Assembly: GCA_028285345.1 (NCBI GenBank)
Contig: JANQPT010000020.1
Span: forward strand, 1-64,000
Direction: 5' to 3'
DNA length: 64,000 bases
DNA from: Planctomycetales bacterium
GTDB taxonomy: Bacteria > Planctomycetota > Planctomycetia > Planctomycetales > Planctomycetaceae
Shown: positions 50,647-59,720 of the stretch, piece by piece
Position numbering within the stretch: position 1 is the stretch's first letter
How the letters are laid out: the number at the start of each line of letters is the position of its first letter
Program-made: the position numbers and the translations under genes
The notes under the pieces: model-generated
Database searches by the model: none
The model's input: only the letters and a program-made list of their open reading frames with translations
What the model was told of the DNA's origin: nothing

Positions 50647-52311
50647 ATGCAAGCTGACACCTACACCGTCGCACCGGCCCGCCGCCCGTTGACGTCTGTG
50701 ATGCACGAATGGGTGACGACGGTGGACCACAAGCAACTCGGCATCATGTATATCATTGCGAGTTGCGGATTTCTGGTGCTGGGCGGCATGGAAGCACTGT
50801 TGATGCGGCTGCAACTCTGGGCGCCGGAGATGGATCTGGTCAGCCCGGATACATTTAATCAGCTGTTCACCATGCACGGCACAACGATGATCTTTTTCGT
50901 CGTGATGCCGGTCGAAGCGGGAATGGCGAATTACTTTGTCCCGCTAATGATCGGTGCACGGGACATGGCGTTTCCGCGGTTAAATGCGTTCGGCTTTTGG
51001 ATGTTTCTGTTCGGCGGCTTTCTGCTGTATTTCAGCTATTTTGGCGCGATGGGGCTGTACGGCGCGGGCTCCGCGCCGGACATCGGCTGGTACGCATATG
51101 CACCGCTGACCTCGCCTGCCTTTTCGCGGGGGAACAGCACTGATTACTGGCTGCTGGGGACGATGCTGTCGGGCGTGGGGAGCGTTTCCTTCGCCGTGAA
51201 TATGATCGCCACAATTATCACCATGCGGGCCCCCGGCATGCGTCTGTCGACGATGCCGCTGTTTGGATGGATGATCCTGGTGACGTCGGGATTGATTCTG
51301 TTTGCCTTTCCGCCGTTCACCGCTGCTGAAATCATGATGCTATTCGACCGGCATTTGGGAGCACACTTTTTTGACACGCAGGCGGGCGGCGACGGTCTGT
51401 TGTGGCAGCATCTATTTTGGTTTTTCGGCCACCCAGAGGTCTATATTCTGGCGCTGCCGGCCTTCGGGATCATTTCGGAGGTCATCCCGGTCTTCTCGCG
51501 CAAGGTGATCTTCGGATACGCGACGATGGTCATGGCGACGGTCGGCATCGGATTTATCAGCATGGGCGTCTGGGCGCACCACATGTTCACTGTCGGCATG
51601 AGCGATACGATTGATCTGTTGTTCAGCGGAGCGACGTTTCTGGTCGCCGTCCCAACGGGCATCAAAATGTTCAACTGGACTGCGACGCTCTATGGCGGGC
51701 GATTGCGGATGACGGTCCCGATGTTGTTCGCTCTGGGATTCTTGGCACTGTTTCTGATCGGCGGTTTGACCGGCATCATGCTGGCGGTGGTGCCGATGGA
51801 CTGGCAGTTGAGCGACAGTTACTTTCTGATCGCGCACTTTCATTTTGTGGCGTTTGGGGGGATCTTGTTTGGCATCATGGCGGGCTACTACTACTGGTAT
51901 CCCAAAGCGGTCGGCCGCATGATGAATCGCAAGCTGGGCCTGTGGCACTTTTGGCTGCAGTTCATCGGCTTTAACCTGACATTCGTGCCGATGCACTTTT
52001 CCGGTGTACTGGGCATGCCGCGGCGGGTGTACACGTTTGAAGCTGGTTACGGTATGGAAATCTGGAATCAGCTGTCGACGATTGGGGCGGTGGTCACGGG
52101 GATCTCGCTGGCGATCTTTGTCGTGAACTTGATCTATTCCTATTTCCGGGGTCGTGAGGCGGGCGACGATCCTTGGAATGCCTGGACACTGGAGTGGGCG
52201 ACGACGTCGCCGCCGCCCGCGTACAACTTTGAAGAGATTCCGACCGTCAAGAGCCGCCGCCCGCTGTGGGATCTGAAACATCCCGACGATCCCGACTGGA
52301 AACACGAATAA
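50647..52311 (+). CDS. ctaD: cytochrome c oxidase subunit I
   Basis: A 554-residue heme-copper oxidase core subunit with twelve membrane helices. Motifs: the low-spin heme His in FTMHGTTMIFF, the CuB His-Tyr pair in HPEVYILALPAFG, HHMFTVGM, the K-channel Lys in VPTGIKMFNW, and the heme a/a3 ligands in HFHFVAFGG. It reduces oxygen to water and pumps protons. The features match the A-type family (aa3/caa3). ATG start directly after subunit II; subunit III starts 16 bases after its stop. Confidence 0.96.
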   Translation: MQADTYTVAPARRPLTSVMHEWVTTVDHKQLGIMYIIASCGFLVLGGMEALLMRLQLWAPEMDLVSPDTFNQLFTMHGTTMIFFVVMPVEAGMANYFVPLMIGARDMAFPRLNAFGFWMFLFGGFLLYFSYFGAMGLYGAGSAPDIGWYAYAPLTSPAFSRGNSTDYWLLGTMLSGVGSVSFAVNMIATIITMRAPGMRLSTMPLFGWMILVTSGLILFAFPPFTAAEIMMLFDRHLGAHFFDTQAGGDGLLWQHLFWFFGHPEVYILALPAFGIISEVIPVFSRKVIFGYATMVMATVGIGFISMGVWAHHMFTVGMSDTIDLLFSGATFLVAVPTGIKMFNWTATLYGGRLRMTVPMLFALGFLALFLIGGLTGIMLAVVPMDWQLSDSYFLIAHFHFVAFGGILFGIMAGYYYWYPKAVGRMMNRKLGLWHFWLQFIGFNLTFVPMHFSGVLGMPRRVYTFEAGYGMEIWNQLSTIGAVVTGISLAIFVVNLIYSYFRGREAGDDPWNAWTLEWATTSPPPAYNFEEIPTVKSRRPLWDLKHPDDPDWKHE

Positions 52312-52327
52312 TAAGCAGACCCTGAAG

Positions 52328-52954
52328 ATGAACGCTCCCGGAGCATCGCCGAATCAACTCACCGCCGCGCAGGCTCATGCTGCGGAGACCGGGGAGACTC
52401 TGTTCGCGGATTCGAAGAAACTGGGCATGGCCTGTTTTTTGTGCTCGGAATCAGCCTTCTTCATCACGCTGCTGGTCGCGTACGCACTCTATCTGGGCAA
52501 AGACACGGTGGGACCGACACCGGCGGAAGCATTGAGCATGCCGCTGGTGATCGTCAACACCGTGATGCTGCTCAGCAGCAGCGGCACGATCATGCTGGCC
52601 ATGAAGCATTATCGCGACGGCCGCTATGGGCAGTTTCGCGTTTTCTTGGCGATCACGATCTTATTGGGCGCCGCGTTTGTGATTGGGACGGCGTTCGAGT
52701 GGAAGGATCTGATCGAGGCGAAACATCTCACGATCAGCCGCAATCTGTTCGGAACGACCTTTTATACATTGGTCGGCTTCCACGCCGCCCACGTGACGAT
52801 TGGACTCATCCTGATGTCGATTCTGCTGGGAATTCAAACCGCCGGGCACTTGTCGAAGGAGAGCCCCGCGGCGGAGTTGATCTCCTGGTATTGGCACTTT
52901 GTTGATGGCGTGTGGGTTGTGGTATTCACGTTGGTTTATCTCATTGGCCGGTAA
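52328..52954 (+). CDS. ctaE: cytochrome c oxidase subunit III
   Basis: A 208-residue subunit III of the five-helix type. Motifs: KKLGMACFLCSESAFFITLL near the first helix, FYTLVGFHAAHVTIGL, and the end YWHFVDGVWVVVFTLVYL. It stabilises the oxidase core. Placed between subunit I and the unknown membrane protein, in the same direction. Confidence 0.95.
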   Translation: MNAPGASPNQLTAAQAHAAETGETLFADSKKLGMACFLCSESAFFITLLVAYALYLGKDTVGPTPAEALSMPLVIVNTVMLLSSSGTIMLAMKHYRDGRYGQFRVFLAITILLGAAFVIGTAFEWKDLIEAKHLTISRNLFGTTFYTLVGFHAAHVTIGLILMSILLGIQTAGHLSKESPAAELISWYWHFVDGVWVVVFTLVYLIGR

Positions 52955-52977
52955 TCCGCATTCGCGAAGTTGAGACT

Positions 52978-53850
52978 GTGAACTCATCGGAAACACAACA
53001 ATCCGACTCCAGCGGACCACTCGAAGCCTCGCCGGCTCATGGGCAGGTGGAGATGCCCAATTCGACGGCGGCGCCGATGGTGATGGCCTTTGGGATCACG
53101 ATTGCCGCCTCGAGTGTGGTGATGCACGTCGCGTTCGCGGCTGTAGGAGTGTTGATTGCAGCCATCGGCTTGGTATTTTGGATTCGGCACTTATCGCCGG
53201 GAGCGGGAGTGCACCTCGAAGAGTGGGTGCCGGCGGATCAGCGCCCGCAACCGGTTCAGGTGGCGGCCGCAGGAGTGTTGTCGATCAAAGAGGGAATGCC
53301 GGGCCATCGTCTGCGCGTGCCGGCGGAGATTCATCCCTATTCGGCGGGGATCAAAGGGGGCCTGATCGCCGGTGTTTGCATGGCTGCAACGGCCGTGTTG
53401 TACGGCATCCTCAGCGGACATGGGATTTGGTATCCGGTGAACTTGCTGGCGGCGATGGTGCTGCCTGGATTTGAACAGATGACCGACCAGGAATTCGACG
53501 CGTTTCATCTGTCGGCGCTGATCGCGGGCATTGTGATCCACGTCACGACGTCTCTGATTGTCGGACTGTTTTTCGGAATTATTCTGCCGATGTGTCCCCG
53601 GTGGCCGCTGCTGTGGGGCGGAGTCGTTGCGCCGCTGCTCTGGTCGGGGTTTATCTATGGATTCATGGGCGTGCTCAATCCGCAAATGAACGAGCGGGTC
53701 GACTGGCCGTGGTTTTTTCTCTCGCAATTCGTCTTCGGCGCGACGATCGGCTTTGTCGTGATGCGCACGGAAAAAGTTCAAATTCAACAGGTCTTGCAGG
53801 GGGAGTCCCGCACAGACGCTGATCCCTCCAACAGCGATTCATCGAGCTGA
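52978..53850 (+). CDS. membrane protein of the oxidase cluster, function unknown
   Basis: A protein of about 290 residues. The first part has two adjacent membrane helices (VMAFGITIAASSVVMHVAFA, VGVLIAAIGLVFWI), a pattern like the small subunit IV of some bacterial oxidases. A loop with HLEEWVP follows, then a second membrane part with about four helices and a lumenal or cytoplasmic stretch (MLPGF-like VLPGFEQMTDQEFDAFHL). I do not recognise the whole protein as a named family. The GTG at 52978 is chosen since earlier in-frame starts overlap the subunit III gene; the ribosome site is weak. The context suggests a role in building or stabilising the oxidase. Confidence 0.6.
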   Translation: MNSSETQQSDSSGPLEASPAHGQVEMPNSTAAPMVMAFGITIAASSVVMHVAFAAVGVLIAAIGLVFWIRHLSPGAGVHLEEWVPADQRPQPVQVAAAGVLSIKEGMPGHRLRVPAEIHPYSAGIKGGLIAGVCMAATAVLYGILSGHGIWYPVNLLAAMVLPGFEQMTDQEFDAFHLSALIAGIVIHVTTSLIVGLFFGIILPMCPRWPLLWGGVVAPLLWSGFIYGFMGVLNPQMNERVDWPWFFLSQFVFGATIGFVVMRTEKVQIQQVLQGESRTDADPSNSDSSS

Positions 53851-53852
53851 CT

Positions 53853-54623
53853 GTGACACAACGCCACGCAATCGCAATCGACACTGACAACTCACCCCCG
53901 AGAACGGCTCGGCGGTTGCGATGGTACGTCTTGTTGCCGCTTTGTTGCGTGGGATGTCTCGATTCGCTGCCGGGCAAACCAACCGAGGCCGACCGTTACC
54001 GGCGTCCCGATACGATCATGGACTTTGCAACGCTCTATAAGCAACATTGCTCCGGGTGTCACGGAGCCGATGGCACTCTGGGACCCGCGCCGCCGCTCAA
54101 CGACTCGATGTTTCTGACAATCATCTCCGATGCGGAGATCAAACAGGTTCTCGATCATGGACGCGCCGGCACGCCGATGCCCGCGATGAATCAAAAACAA
54201 GGCGGGCCGCTGACGGACCAGCAGATCGAGGCACTGATTGCCGGAATCCGCGAAAAGTGGGGTGCAAAGTCGAGCGCTACTTCCGAATCGCTGCCCAAAT
54301 ATGCGGTCTCCGTTCACGCAAACGGCCAACCCGTTGGCGATCCAATTGCGGGCAAGCAAACGTTTGCCGACTCTTGCGCGAGCTGTCACGGCGAGGAGGG
54401 GCGCGGCGATCACGCGCTCAATGACCGTGGGTTCTTGGGCACGATCAGCAACCAAGCACTGCGGCGAATCATCATCACGGGCCGGCCCGATTTAGGCATG
54501 CCGAACTATCAAGAGGCGGGTGAGGAATCGGGCGCGGGGAAGCCCCTTAGCTCGGAGGACATCGACGACCTCGTCGCACTCCTGTCGTCATGGCGGTCGG
54601 CTGAGACGGACGAATCCAAATAA
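53853..54623 (+). CDS. diheme cytochrome c lipoprotein
   Basis: A 256-residue lipoprotein: a signal helix ends in lipobox CCVGC, then two cytochrome c domains with CSGCHGADGTLGPAPPL and CASCHGEEGRGD. Each has a Met-containing later part (TPMPAMNQ, LGMPNYQ), giving two class I hemes. Likely electron shuttle between the cytochrome bc complex encoded next and the oxidase encoded before. GTG start, two bases after the previous stop. Confidence 0.9.
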   Translation: MTQRHAIAIDTDNSPPRTARRLRWYVLLPLCCVGCLDSLPGKPTEADRYRRPDTIMDFATLYKQHCSGCHGADGTLGPAPPLNDSMFLTIISDAEIKQVLDHGRAGTPMPAMNQKQGGPLTDQQIEALIAGIREKWGAKSSATSESLPKYAVSVHANGQPVGDPIAGKQTFADSCASCHGEEGRGDHALNDRGFLGTISNQALRRIIITGRPDLGMPNYQEAGEESGAGKPLSSEDIDDLVALLSSWRSAETDESK

Positions 54624-54643
54624 CCCGGCTGCGGGAGAACATC

Positions 54644-55198
54644 GTGAATACGGCTTCCGACGATCAACAGGCCAATCCGAATGCAACGACGCGCCGCACC
54701 TTTATGGAGTGGTGCAGCTGGTTGATTCTCGGCGTCGGCAGCGTCGCGACCGCCATCCCCATCTTGGGATTCTTCCTGGGACCGGTCATCAAGCCGAAAT
54801 CCGACGAGTGGGTCGACTTCGGGCCGCTCGATGAATTCCCCGAACAGATGACGCGCCTCGTTGACGTATTGAATCCACTCCGCGGTCCCAATGATGGCAT
54901 GACGGGCAAGACTGCGGCGTACGTGCGTCGAATCGAAGGGGAAAAGTTCCAGATTTTTTCGCCGCATTGCACACATCTGGGATGCCCCGTGTCGTGGTTT
55001 CAGGAATCGGGACTATACATGTGTCCCTGCCACGGCGGGGTCTATTACGAAGATGGCGCACACGCCTCCGGTCCGCCGCCTCGGGGATTGTATGAATTCA
55101 AATACCGGATTGATCAGGGCCGGCTAATGGTCTTGCTGGGCCATCTGCCGACGCTGCAGGATCCCGGCAGCGCTGAGAGCACCGGGAAAACGGCATAG
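54644..55198 (+). CDS. Rieske iron-sulfur protein
   Basis: A 184-residue protein with one N-terminal membrane anchor (WCSWLILGVGSVATAIPIL) and the Rieske [2Fe-2S] motifs CTHLGC and CPCHGG, with the two Cys and two His ligands present. It carries electrons from quinol to cytochrome c in a bc-type complex together with the cytochrome b encoded next. GTG start at 54644 after GGGAG. Confidence 0.94.
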   Translation: MNTASDDQQANPNATTRRTFMEWCSWLILGVGSVATAIPILGFFLGPVIKPKSDEWVDFGPLDEFPEQMTRLVDVLNPLRGPNDGMTGKTAAYVRRIEGEKFQIFSPHCTHLGCPVSWFQESGLYMCPCHGGVYYEDGAHASGPPPRGLYEFKYRIDQGRLMVLLGHLPTLQDPGSAESTGKTA

Positions 55199-55213
55199 GA
55201 TATCCGCACTGCG

Positions 55214-56677
55214 ATGAAAAGCGCATTGATGAAATTTCTGTGGTGGTTTGAGCATCGGCTCGAGCTGCGCAAAACGATCTGGCCCGTGATGCGGCACCCG
55301 ATTCCGCGTGACCTCCGCACGCAAGTCGGCTGGCTGTATGTATTCGGCAGCACGGCAATGACGCTGTTTGTATTGCAGATCATTACCGGCATCGGATTGG
55401 GCATGGTCTACGTCCCCTCCGCCGGTGAAGCGTACGAGAGCCTGGAGCACATCAACTACGAGGTCGAGTTGGGTTGGATGTTGCGGGCCATTCACAATTG
55501 GTCCGCCAACGGCATGGTTGTGCTGGTCGTGGTGCATATGACGCAGGTGTTTCTGATGGGCGCGTATAAGTATCCGCGCGAATTGACATGGATCATCGGC
55601 GTGCTGTTGCTGTTGTTGACCGTCGGCATGGCGTTCACCGGCCAGGTGCTGCGGTGGGATGCCGACTCCTATTGGGGGCTGGGCGTCGGTGTGGCGATGA
55701 TCGGCCGTATTCCGTGGATCGGTCCGCAATTGGTCGAACTGCTCATGGGCGGTCCGACAATGGGCGCCGACACGTTGAGTCGATTTTTTGCGCTGCATGT
55801 TTTTATCATCCCCGGGATTCTGTTCGTCGCGCTGGGCATTCACCTTTACCTTGTCGTGCGCAAGGGAATCTCAGAGCCTCCCGTCCCGAGCGAACCGGTC
55901 GATCCGGCGACCTATGTTGAGAAGTATGAGGAAAAGCTGAAAACAGGTGATCCGTTCTTCCCCGACGTGTTTCTGCGGGACGCGGTCTTCATTGGGTTGA
56001 CGTTGTTAGTGGTCGTCGGCTTGTCGGCAATCCTGGGACCGAAAGGGCCCAGTGCACCTCCCGATCCGACGCTGATGCAAGTCGAGCCGCTGCCCGACTG
56101 GTATTTTCTACCGTTGTTCGCCGTGTTGGCGCTCAGTCCGCCATCACTGGAAACGGCCATTATTCTGATTGCGCCGGTGATTATCGTCGCTGCGTTGTTC
56201 TTGGTTCCCATCTTTTCGGGCAAGGGCCAGCGCAGCCCGCGGCGCCGTCCGGTTGCGGTTTTGGCGGTTATTTTGTTCCTGCTGTGTTACTGCGTGCTGT
56301 GGCAATTGGGCGTGCAAGAACCATGGTCGCCCCATATGAGCGCCTGGAGCGGCGAACCGGTGCCGGAGTCCATGATCAAGGGCCGGAGTCCCAAACAATT
56401 GCAGGGGGCGGCCATCTTGCAAGAGAAGACGTGTCGAAACTGCCATGCCCTGGACGGACGCGGCGGCCAGCGGGGGCCGGACCTGACCGACGTCGCCACA
56501 CGGCTGACCCGCGACCAATTGGTCCGTCAGGTCATTCAAGGCGGCGGAAACATGCCGGCGTACGGAAAAGAAATGAATCGGGACGAAGTCGACGCGCTGG
56601 TTTCGTTTTTGGAAACACTTAAGCCCGACGGTTACGCCGCAGCGGAGTCTTCGGTGGTCACCGACAGAAGTGACTGA
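55214..56677 (+). CDS. cytochrome b fused to a C-terminal cytochrome c
   Basis: A 487-residue protein: cytochrome b of eight helices and a C-terminal heme c domain. The heme b His pairs lie in HNWSANGMVVLVVVH and HVFIIPGILFVALGIH. They have 13 and 14 residues between them, the spacing of b6-type cytochromes rather than the 13/13 of mitochondrial cytochrome b. The Qo motif is PDWY (EPLPDWYFLPLFAVL). The tail has heme motif CRNCHALDGRGGQRGP and the axial Met region GGGNMPAYG. The fusion would replace a separate cytochrome c1. It follows Rieske by 15 bases. Confidence 0.94.
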   Translation: MKSALMKFLWWFEHRLELRKTIWPVMRHPIPRDLRTQVGWLYVFGSTAMTLFVLQIITGIGLGMVYVPSAGEAYESLEHINYEVELGWMLRAIHNWSANGMVVLVVVHMTQVFLMGAYKYPRELTWIIGVLLLLLTVGMAFTGQVLRWDADSYWGLGVGVAMIGRIPWIGPQLVELLMGGPTMGADTLSRFFALHVFIIPGILFVALGIHLYLVVRKGISEPPVPSEPVDPATYVEKYEEKLKTGDPFFPDVFLRDAVFIGLTLLVVVGLSAILGPKGPSAPPDPTLMQVEPLPDWYFLPLFAVLALSPPSLETAIILIAPVIIVAALFLVPIFSGKGQRSPRRRPVAVLAVILFLLCYCVLWQLGVQEPWSPHMSAWSGEPVPESMIKGRSPKQLQGAAILQEKTCRNCHALDGRGGQRGPDLTDVATRLTRDQLVRQVIQGGGNMPAYGKEMNRDEVDALVSFLETLKPDGYAAAESSVVTDRSD

Positions 56678-56713
56678 CGCCCAAGAAACGGCTCGCGGGC
56701 CGCGGTGATTGCG

Positions 56714-59116
56714 ATGAATGCCACGTTCAAAGCTTTTTTGAGCTCCTGGTCGTTCGACGCGTGGATCGCCGTTCCGGTGTTCGCTGCCGTGCTGATCTAT
56801 CTGCGGGGATGGACGATTCTCCACCGACGCACACCGCATCGGTTTAGCCACTGGCGGCTTACAGCGTTCGTCTGTGCCATGGCCCTGTTGTTGCTGGCGT
56901 TGATCTCTCCCATCGACGCCTTTTCCTCGCTGCTGCTGCAGATGCACATGATCCAGCATGTGCTGCTGATGTTCTTGATTCCGCCGCTGATCTGGTTGAG
57001 TCTTCCGGAGTTGCCACTGCTATTCGGATTGCCACGGACCGTGCGCCGCGAGTGGATCGCGCCGCTGTATCGACTCGCCTGGCTCCGCAACGTTTTTTCG
57101 AAGTTGACCCGGCCGGTGGTCGCGTGGGTGGTCTTCGTGGGAGCGACCTGGATTTGGCACCTGCCGCGGTTTTACGAGGCCGCGCTCAAGTCGCCGATGC
57201 TGCACAATCTAGAGCACGCCTGCTTTTTCTGGGCGGCGATGCTGTTTTGGTGGCCGGTCGTGCAGCCGTATCCCAGCCGCGTGCGTTACTCGCGTTGGCT
57301 GCTGCTGCCCTACCTATTCCTGGCAGCGCTCCAGGGGACGGTCCTGTCGGGGATCCTTTCGTTTGCGGGCGATGTCCTGTATGACCACTACGCGTCACTG
57401 TCCAGCGTGTGGGGCATCTCTGCACTGCACGATCAAGCAATCGCCGGGTCGCTGATGTGGATCGTCGGCATGATCGCGTACGTGACCGCCGCGATGTTTC
57501 TGGGCTATCATCTGGTTTTCGCATCGCCGCCTGCTGGAGTACGGTTTGCCGCAGTGGGGATCGACATCGCTGCCAAGACAGTTCCTCGCGATCATTCCAC
57601 GCGACCGCGCACGTCCGAGCGGCAACCACGACGGCACCGTCCACGTGCCGGCAGCGAACTGCCGATTCTTGCTCCCGAATCTCCAGAGCGACGGCGACCG
57701 AGAGGGCGAGATCTCTTACGCGTCCCGGTGGTGGGCAATTTCTTGCGGTGGAAGCATGCGCGAGTCTGCCTGCAAGTCGTGATGTTCGTCGCCGCTGCCG
57801 CAGTCATCGTCGATGGGCTATGGGGAACACAAGTCGTCTCGCTGAATCTCGCGGGCGTGTTGCCCTGGATTCACTGGCGGGGATACTTGGTGATCGGTTT
57901 GCTTGTCGCCGGCAATCTGTTCTGCATGGCGTGTCCGTTCAAACTATCTCGGACACTGGGAAAACGGCTGTTCGGCGGCAAACGGAATTGGCCGCGGCCA
58001 TTACGTTCGAAGTGGCTGGCGGTCGCGCTGCTGGTTCTCTTCTTCTGGGCCTATGAGGTGTTCTCGTTGTGGCAGAGTCCCTGGTGGACCGCCTGGATCG
58101 CGGTCGGCTATTTTTTGGCGGCGTTTATGATTGACGGATGGTTTCGAGGAGCCGCCTTTTGCAAGTACGTTTGTCCGATTGGCCAGTTCAATTTTGTGCA
58201 GTCGTTCGTATCGCCGCTGGAAGTCCGCGTCAAGGAGACGGCAGTCTGCAGCGGATGTACGACGCAGGAGTGCATTCGCGGTGATACGCAGCGCGCGATT
58301 CCGGGCTGCGAATTGCAGTTGTATCAGCCGCGCAAATCGAGCAACTTTGACTGCACATTCTGCCTCGATTGCCTGCATGCCTGTCCGCACGACAACGTGG
58401 GACTCGTAACGACGCTGCCCGGCAGCGAATTGGTTCGAGATCCGCGCCGCTCCGGAATTGGACAATTGAGCCGTCGCACTGATATTGCGGCGCTGGTATT
58501 GATTCTCGTGTTTGCCGCGTTTGTCAACGCCGCCGGAATGGTGGCACCGGTCGTGAATCTGATCGACACAGTGACCGAACGATGGGGGCTGACAAGCCGT
58601 CTGCCGGTGGTTACCGCGGGATATCTACTGGCCCTGGTGGTCGTGCCGGTGCTGCTGGTAGCGGGTGCCGCATTTGTCGGGAGGCGCTGGAGCGGCGAGC
58701 GGGAGCCCGCAGTGCGGGTGGCGACGCGATTCTCGTATATGTTCGTGCCGATCGGATGTGCGATGTGGTTGGCGCACTACGGTTTTCATCTGTTTACCAG
58801 TCCCGGTGCATTTCGCGCCGCTTGGCAGCGATTTGGCAGCGATTTCGGCCTGTGGACCGCCGAGGCGACGAGTTGGACCTGTTCCTGCGCCGGCCAAGCT
58901 TCGGATTGGCTTTTGAAAACAGAATTGGCCCTGCTCGACGTGGGATTGCTGATGAGTTTGTTCGTCGGTTATCGAATTGCGCGCGGGCATGATTCGGCAA
59001 TCGGGCGTTCAGTGCGGGCGTTTCTGCCGTGGGCGGCGATTGCCGCGTTGTTGTTTTTGACGGGAGTTTGGATCGTGTTTCAACCAATGCAAATGCGCGG
59101 CGCGCCAGGGCTCTGA
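56714..59116 (+). CDS. ctaG: CtaG-type oxidase assembly protein fused to a polyferredoxin (possible frame problem)
   Basis: About 800 residues. Residues 1-280 match caa3-type CtaG: seven or so membrane helices with SPIDAFSSLLLQMHMIQHVL and IWHLPRFYEAAL, a family thought to help metal delivery to the oxidase. Residues from about 335 on form a membrane polyferredoxin of the NosR/NapH/CcoG type, with FCMACPF, FCKYVCPIGQFNFV, CSGCTTQECIRG and the [4Fe-4S] motif CTFCLDCLHACP. Between them (57540-57710) the frame reads an Arg/Pro-rich linker with weak GC3, while the overlapping frame reads a natural-looking protein with strong GC3. Either the linker is real or two compensating indels are present. 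ATG at 56714; a GTG three codons upstream is possible. Confidence 0.8.
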   Translation: MNATFKAFLSSWSFDAWIAVPVFAAVLIYLRGWTILHRRTPHRFSHWRLTAFVCAMALLLLALISPIDAFSSLLLQMHMIQHVLLMFLIPPLIWLSLPELPLLFGLPRTVRREWIAPLYRLAWLRNVFSKLTRPVVAWVVFVGATWIWHLPRFYEAALKSPMLHNLEHACFFWAAMLFWWPVVQPYPSRVRYSRWLLLPYLFLAALQGTVLSGILSFAGDVLYDHYASLSSVWGISALHDQAIAGSLMWIVGMIAYVTAAMFLGYHLVFASPPAGVRFAAVGIDIAAKTVPRDHSTRPRTSERQPRRHRPRAGSELPILAPESPERRRPRGRDLLRVPVVGNFLRWKHARVCLQVVMFVAAAAVIVDGLWGTQVVSLNLAGVLPWIHWRGYLVIGLLVAGNLFCMACPFKLSRTLGKRLFGGKRNWPRPLRSKWLAVALLVLFFWAYEVFSLWQSPWWTAWIAVGYFLAAFMIDGWFRGAAFCKYVCPIGQFNFVQSFVSPLEVRVKETAVCSGCTTQECIRGDTQRAIPGCELQLYQPRKSSNFDCTFCLDCLHACPHDNVGLVTTLPGSELVRDPRRSGIGQLSRRTDIAALVLILVFAAFVNAAGMVAPVVNLIDTVTERWGLTSRLPVVTAGYLLALVVVPVLLVAGAAFVGRRWSGEREPAVRVATRFSYMFVPIGCAMWLAHYGFHLFTSPGAFRAAWQRFGSDFGLWTAEATSWTCSCAGQASDWLLKTELALLDVGLLMSLFVGYRIARGHDSAIGRSVRAFLPWAAIAALLFLTGVWIVFQPMQMRGAPGL

Positions 59117-59640
59117 TGATGACTGTGCGTGTATCAATCATTCTGTTGTCGGGTGTGGCGTTCGGCCTTTTCGCCCCGTCGGCTGCGCGGGCGGATGGCG
59201 GTGCCGTTCGCTATTCCGGCGACAGCGGCGATTATCAGGTGACGATATTCACCGAACCGACGCCGCTGCGGGTCGGCCCCGCCGATGTGAGCGTGCTGCT
59301 GAAGAATCTGCGGACGGGCGGCTACGACACTCAGGCGCCTGTCACCGTCGAGATTGCTCCCGCTGATCGGCCGCGTGCCGTTCGCCGCGCATCCGCAACC
59401 GTTCAGAACGCGACGAACAAGATGTTCCAAGCGTCGACGGTGGAGTTCACGCAGCCCGGACCGTGGCTCGTGACTGTGAGCGTCACCGGCGAGTCGCAGC
59501 CGGAGACCTGCAATTTCGAAATTCAAGTCGCGCCGCCTCTGCCGCGTTGGCTCAACTACATATATTGGATCGGGTTCCCGATACTACCCATCTTGCTCTT
59601 TGTGGCACGCGAGGCAATCAAGCAGCGCAGCCGCAATTAA
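59116..59640 (+). CDS. FixH/YtkA-like membrane-anchored exported protein
   Basis: A 174-residue protein with a signal peptide (ILLSGVAFGLFAPSAARA), a beta-sandwich region (YQVTIFTEPTPLRVGPADVS, NKMFQASTVEFTQPGPWLV) and a C-terminal membrane helix (YIYWIGFPILPILLFVAREA). The mature region resembles FixH/YtkA-like proteins found with copper-oxidase assembly genes. The ATG overlaps the stop of the CtaG fusion (TGATG), so translation is probably coupled. Likely a copper or cofactor assembly role for the caa3 oxidase, by context. Confidence 0.75.
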   Translation: MMTVRVSIILLSGVAFGLFAPSAARADGGAVRYSGDSGDYQVTIFTEPTPLRVGPADVSVLLKNLRTGGYDTQAPVTVEIAPADRPRAVRRASATVQNATNKMFQASTVEFTQPGPWLVTVSVTGESQPETCNFEIQVAPPLPRWLNYIYWIGFPILPILLFVAREAIKQRSRN

Positions 59641-59720
59641 GAAATCGAGAAAATCTTTATTCCGTGTCAACGATCTCTGTGACCAGCGGTTCGCCTGCGT
59701 TATCCTTTCATTGATTCCGC

